Source: Hyphomicrobiales bacterium
GTDB taxonomy: Bacteria > Pseudomonadota > Alphaproteobacteria > Rhizobiales > Rhizobiaceae
Reading direction: 5' to 3'
DNA length: 64,000 nucleotides
NCBI GenBank assembly: GCA_900465915.1
Contig: UBKJ01000034.1
Coordinates: forward strand, 19,759-83,758
Under the pieces are notes generated by a model. That model made no database searches. It was not told the DNA's origin and saw nothing but the letters and a program-made list of their open reading frames with translations. Below, one piece after another: positions 63,988-64,000 of this stretch; the first letter of the stretch is position 1; every line of letters starts with the position of its first letter. Made by a program: the position numbers and the translations under genes.

Positions 63988-64000
63988 TTAGGCATGGAAT

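Overview
The window reads as chromosome of a GC-rich alphaproteobacterium, most likely in the Hyphomicrobiales (Rhizobiales). The evidence is a rhamnose operon in the order rhaRSTPQUK with rhaD/rhaI, as in Rhizobium; a TGA-N9-TCA iron box of the RirA type; two Ku proteins with one LigD; and many CUT2-type sugar importers and GntR regulators. Genus cannot be fixed from the sequence alone. Coding density is high until about 62.1 kb. The last 1.9 kb is visibly poorer in G and C and looks like the edge of an accessory region.

Layout. 1-3.6 kb: start of an NAD-dependent molybdenum formate dehydrogenase operon (fdsGBA, minus strand; fdsA runs off the left edge). 3.8-8.6 kb: a CUT2 sugar ABC importer (minus). 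8.95-13.6 kb: two dihydroxyacetone-kinase-type DhaK/DhaL pairs (plus), the second DhaK fused behind a SorC-family transcription factor. 13.96-17.0 kb: a GAF/Fis regulator, an aldehyde dehydrogenase and its usual DUF779 partner. 17.0-26.9 kb: a five-gene exporter operon (RND adaptor, RND pump, NodT outer-membrane channel, MacA, MacB; minus) with a divergent TetR gene. 26.9-34.2 kb: a siderophore uptake locus (permease, ATPase, esterase, binding protein, TonB receptor, AraC regulator). 34.3-38.6 kb: bacterial NHEJ (Ku, LigD, Ku). 38.6-49.4 kb: L-rhamnose uptake and catabolism. 49.5-62.1 kb: a thiolase, then two amino-acid-type ABC importer modules. The first is bracketed by two acetoacetate-decarboxylase-like proteins; the second is co-transcribed with a class V PLP enzyme and a hydantoinase. 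Each has its own GntR regulator. 62.2-64.0 kb: a CBS-BON protein, small orphan ORFs, hairpins, and at the very edge the first 26 codons of a patatin-like phospholipase ending in an in-frame stop.

How it works together: most of the window is scavenging capacity, with each importer paired to its own regulator and first catabolic enzymes. The most unusual single gene is the SorC-DhaK fusion, which puts a sugar-responsive repressor and an apparently intact ketose-kinase subunit in one chain. The least explained catabolic locus is the pair of ADC-like proteins around an ABC importer. The patatin start at the right edge resembles the effector position of anti-phage CBASS operons, but the window ends before this can be tested.
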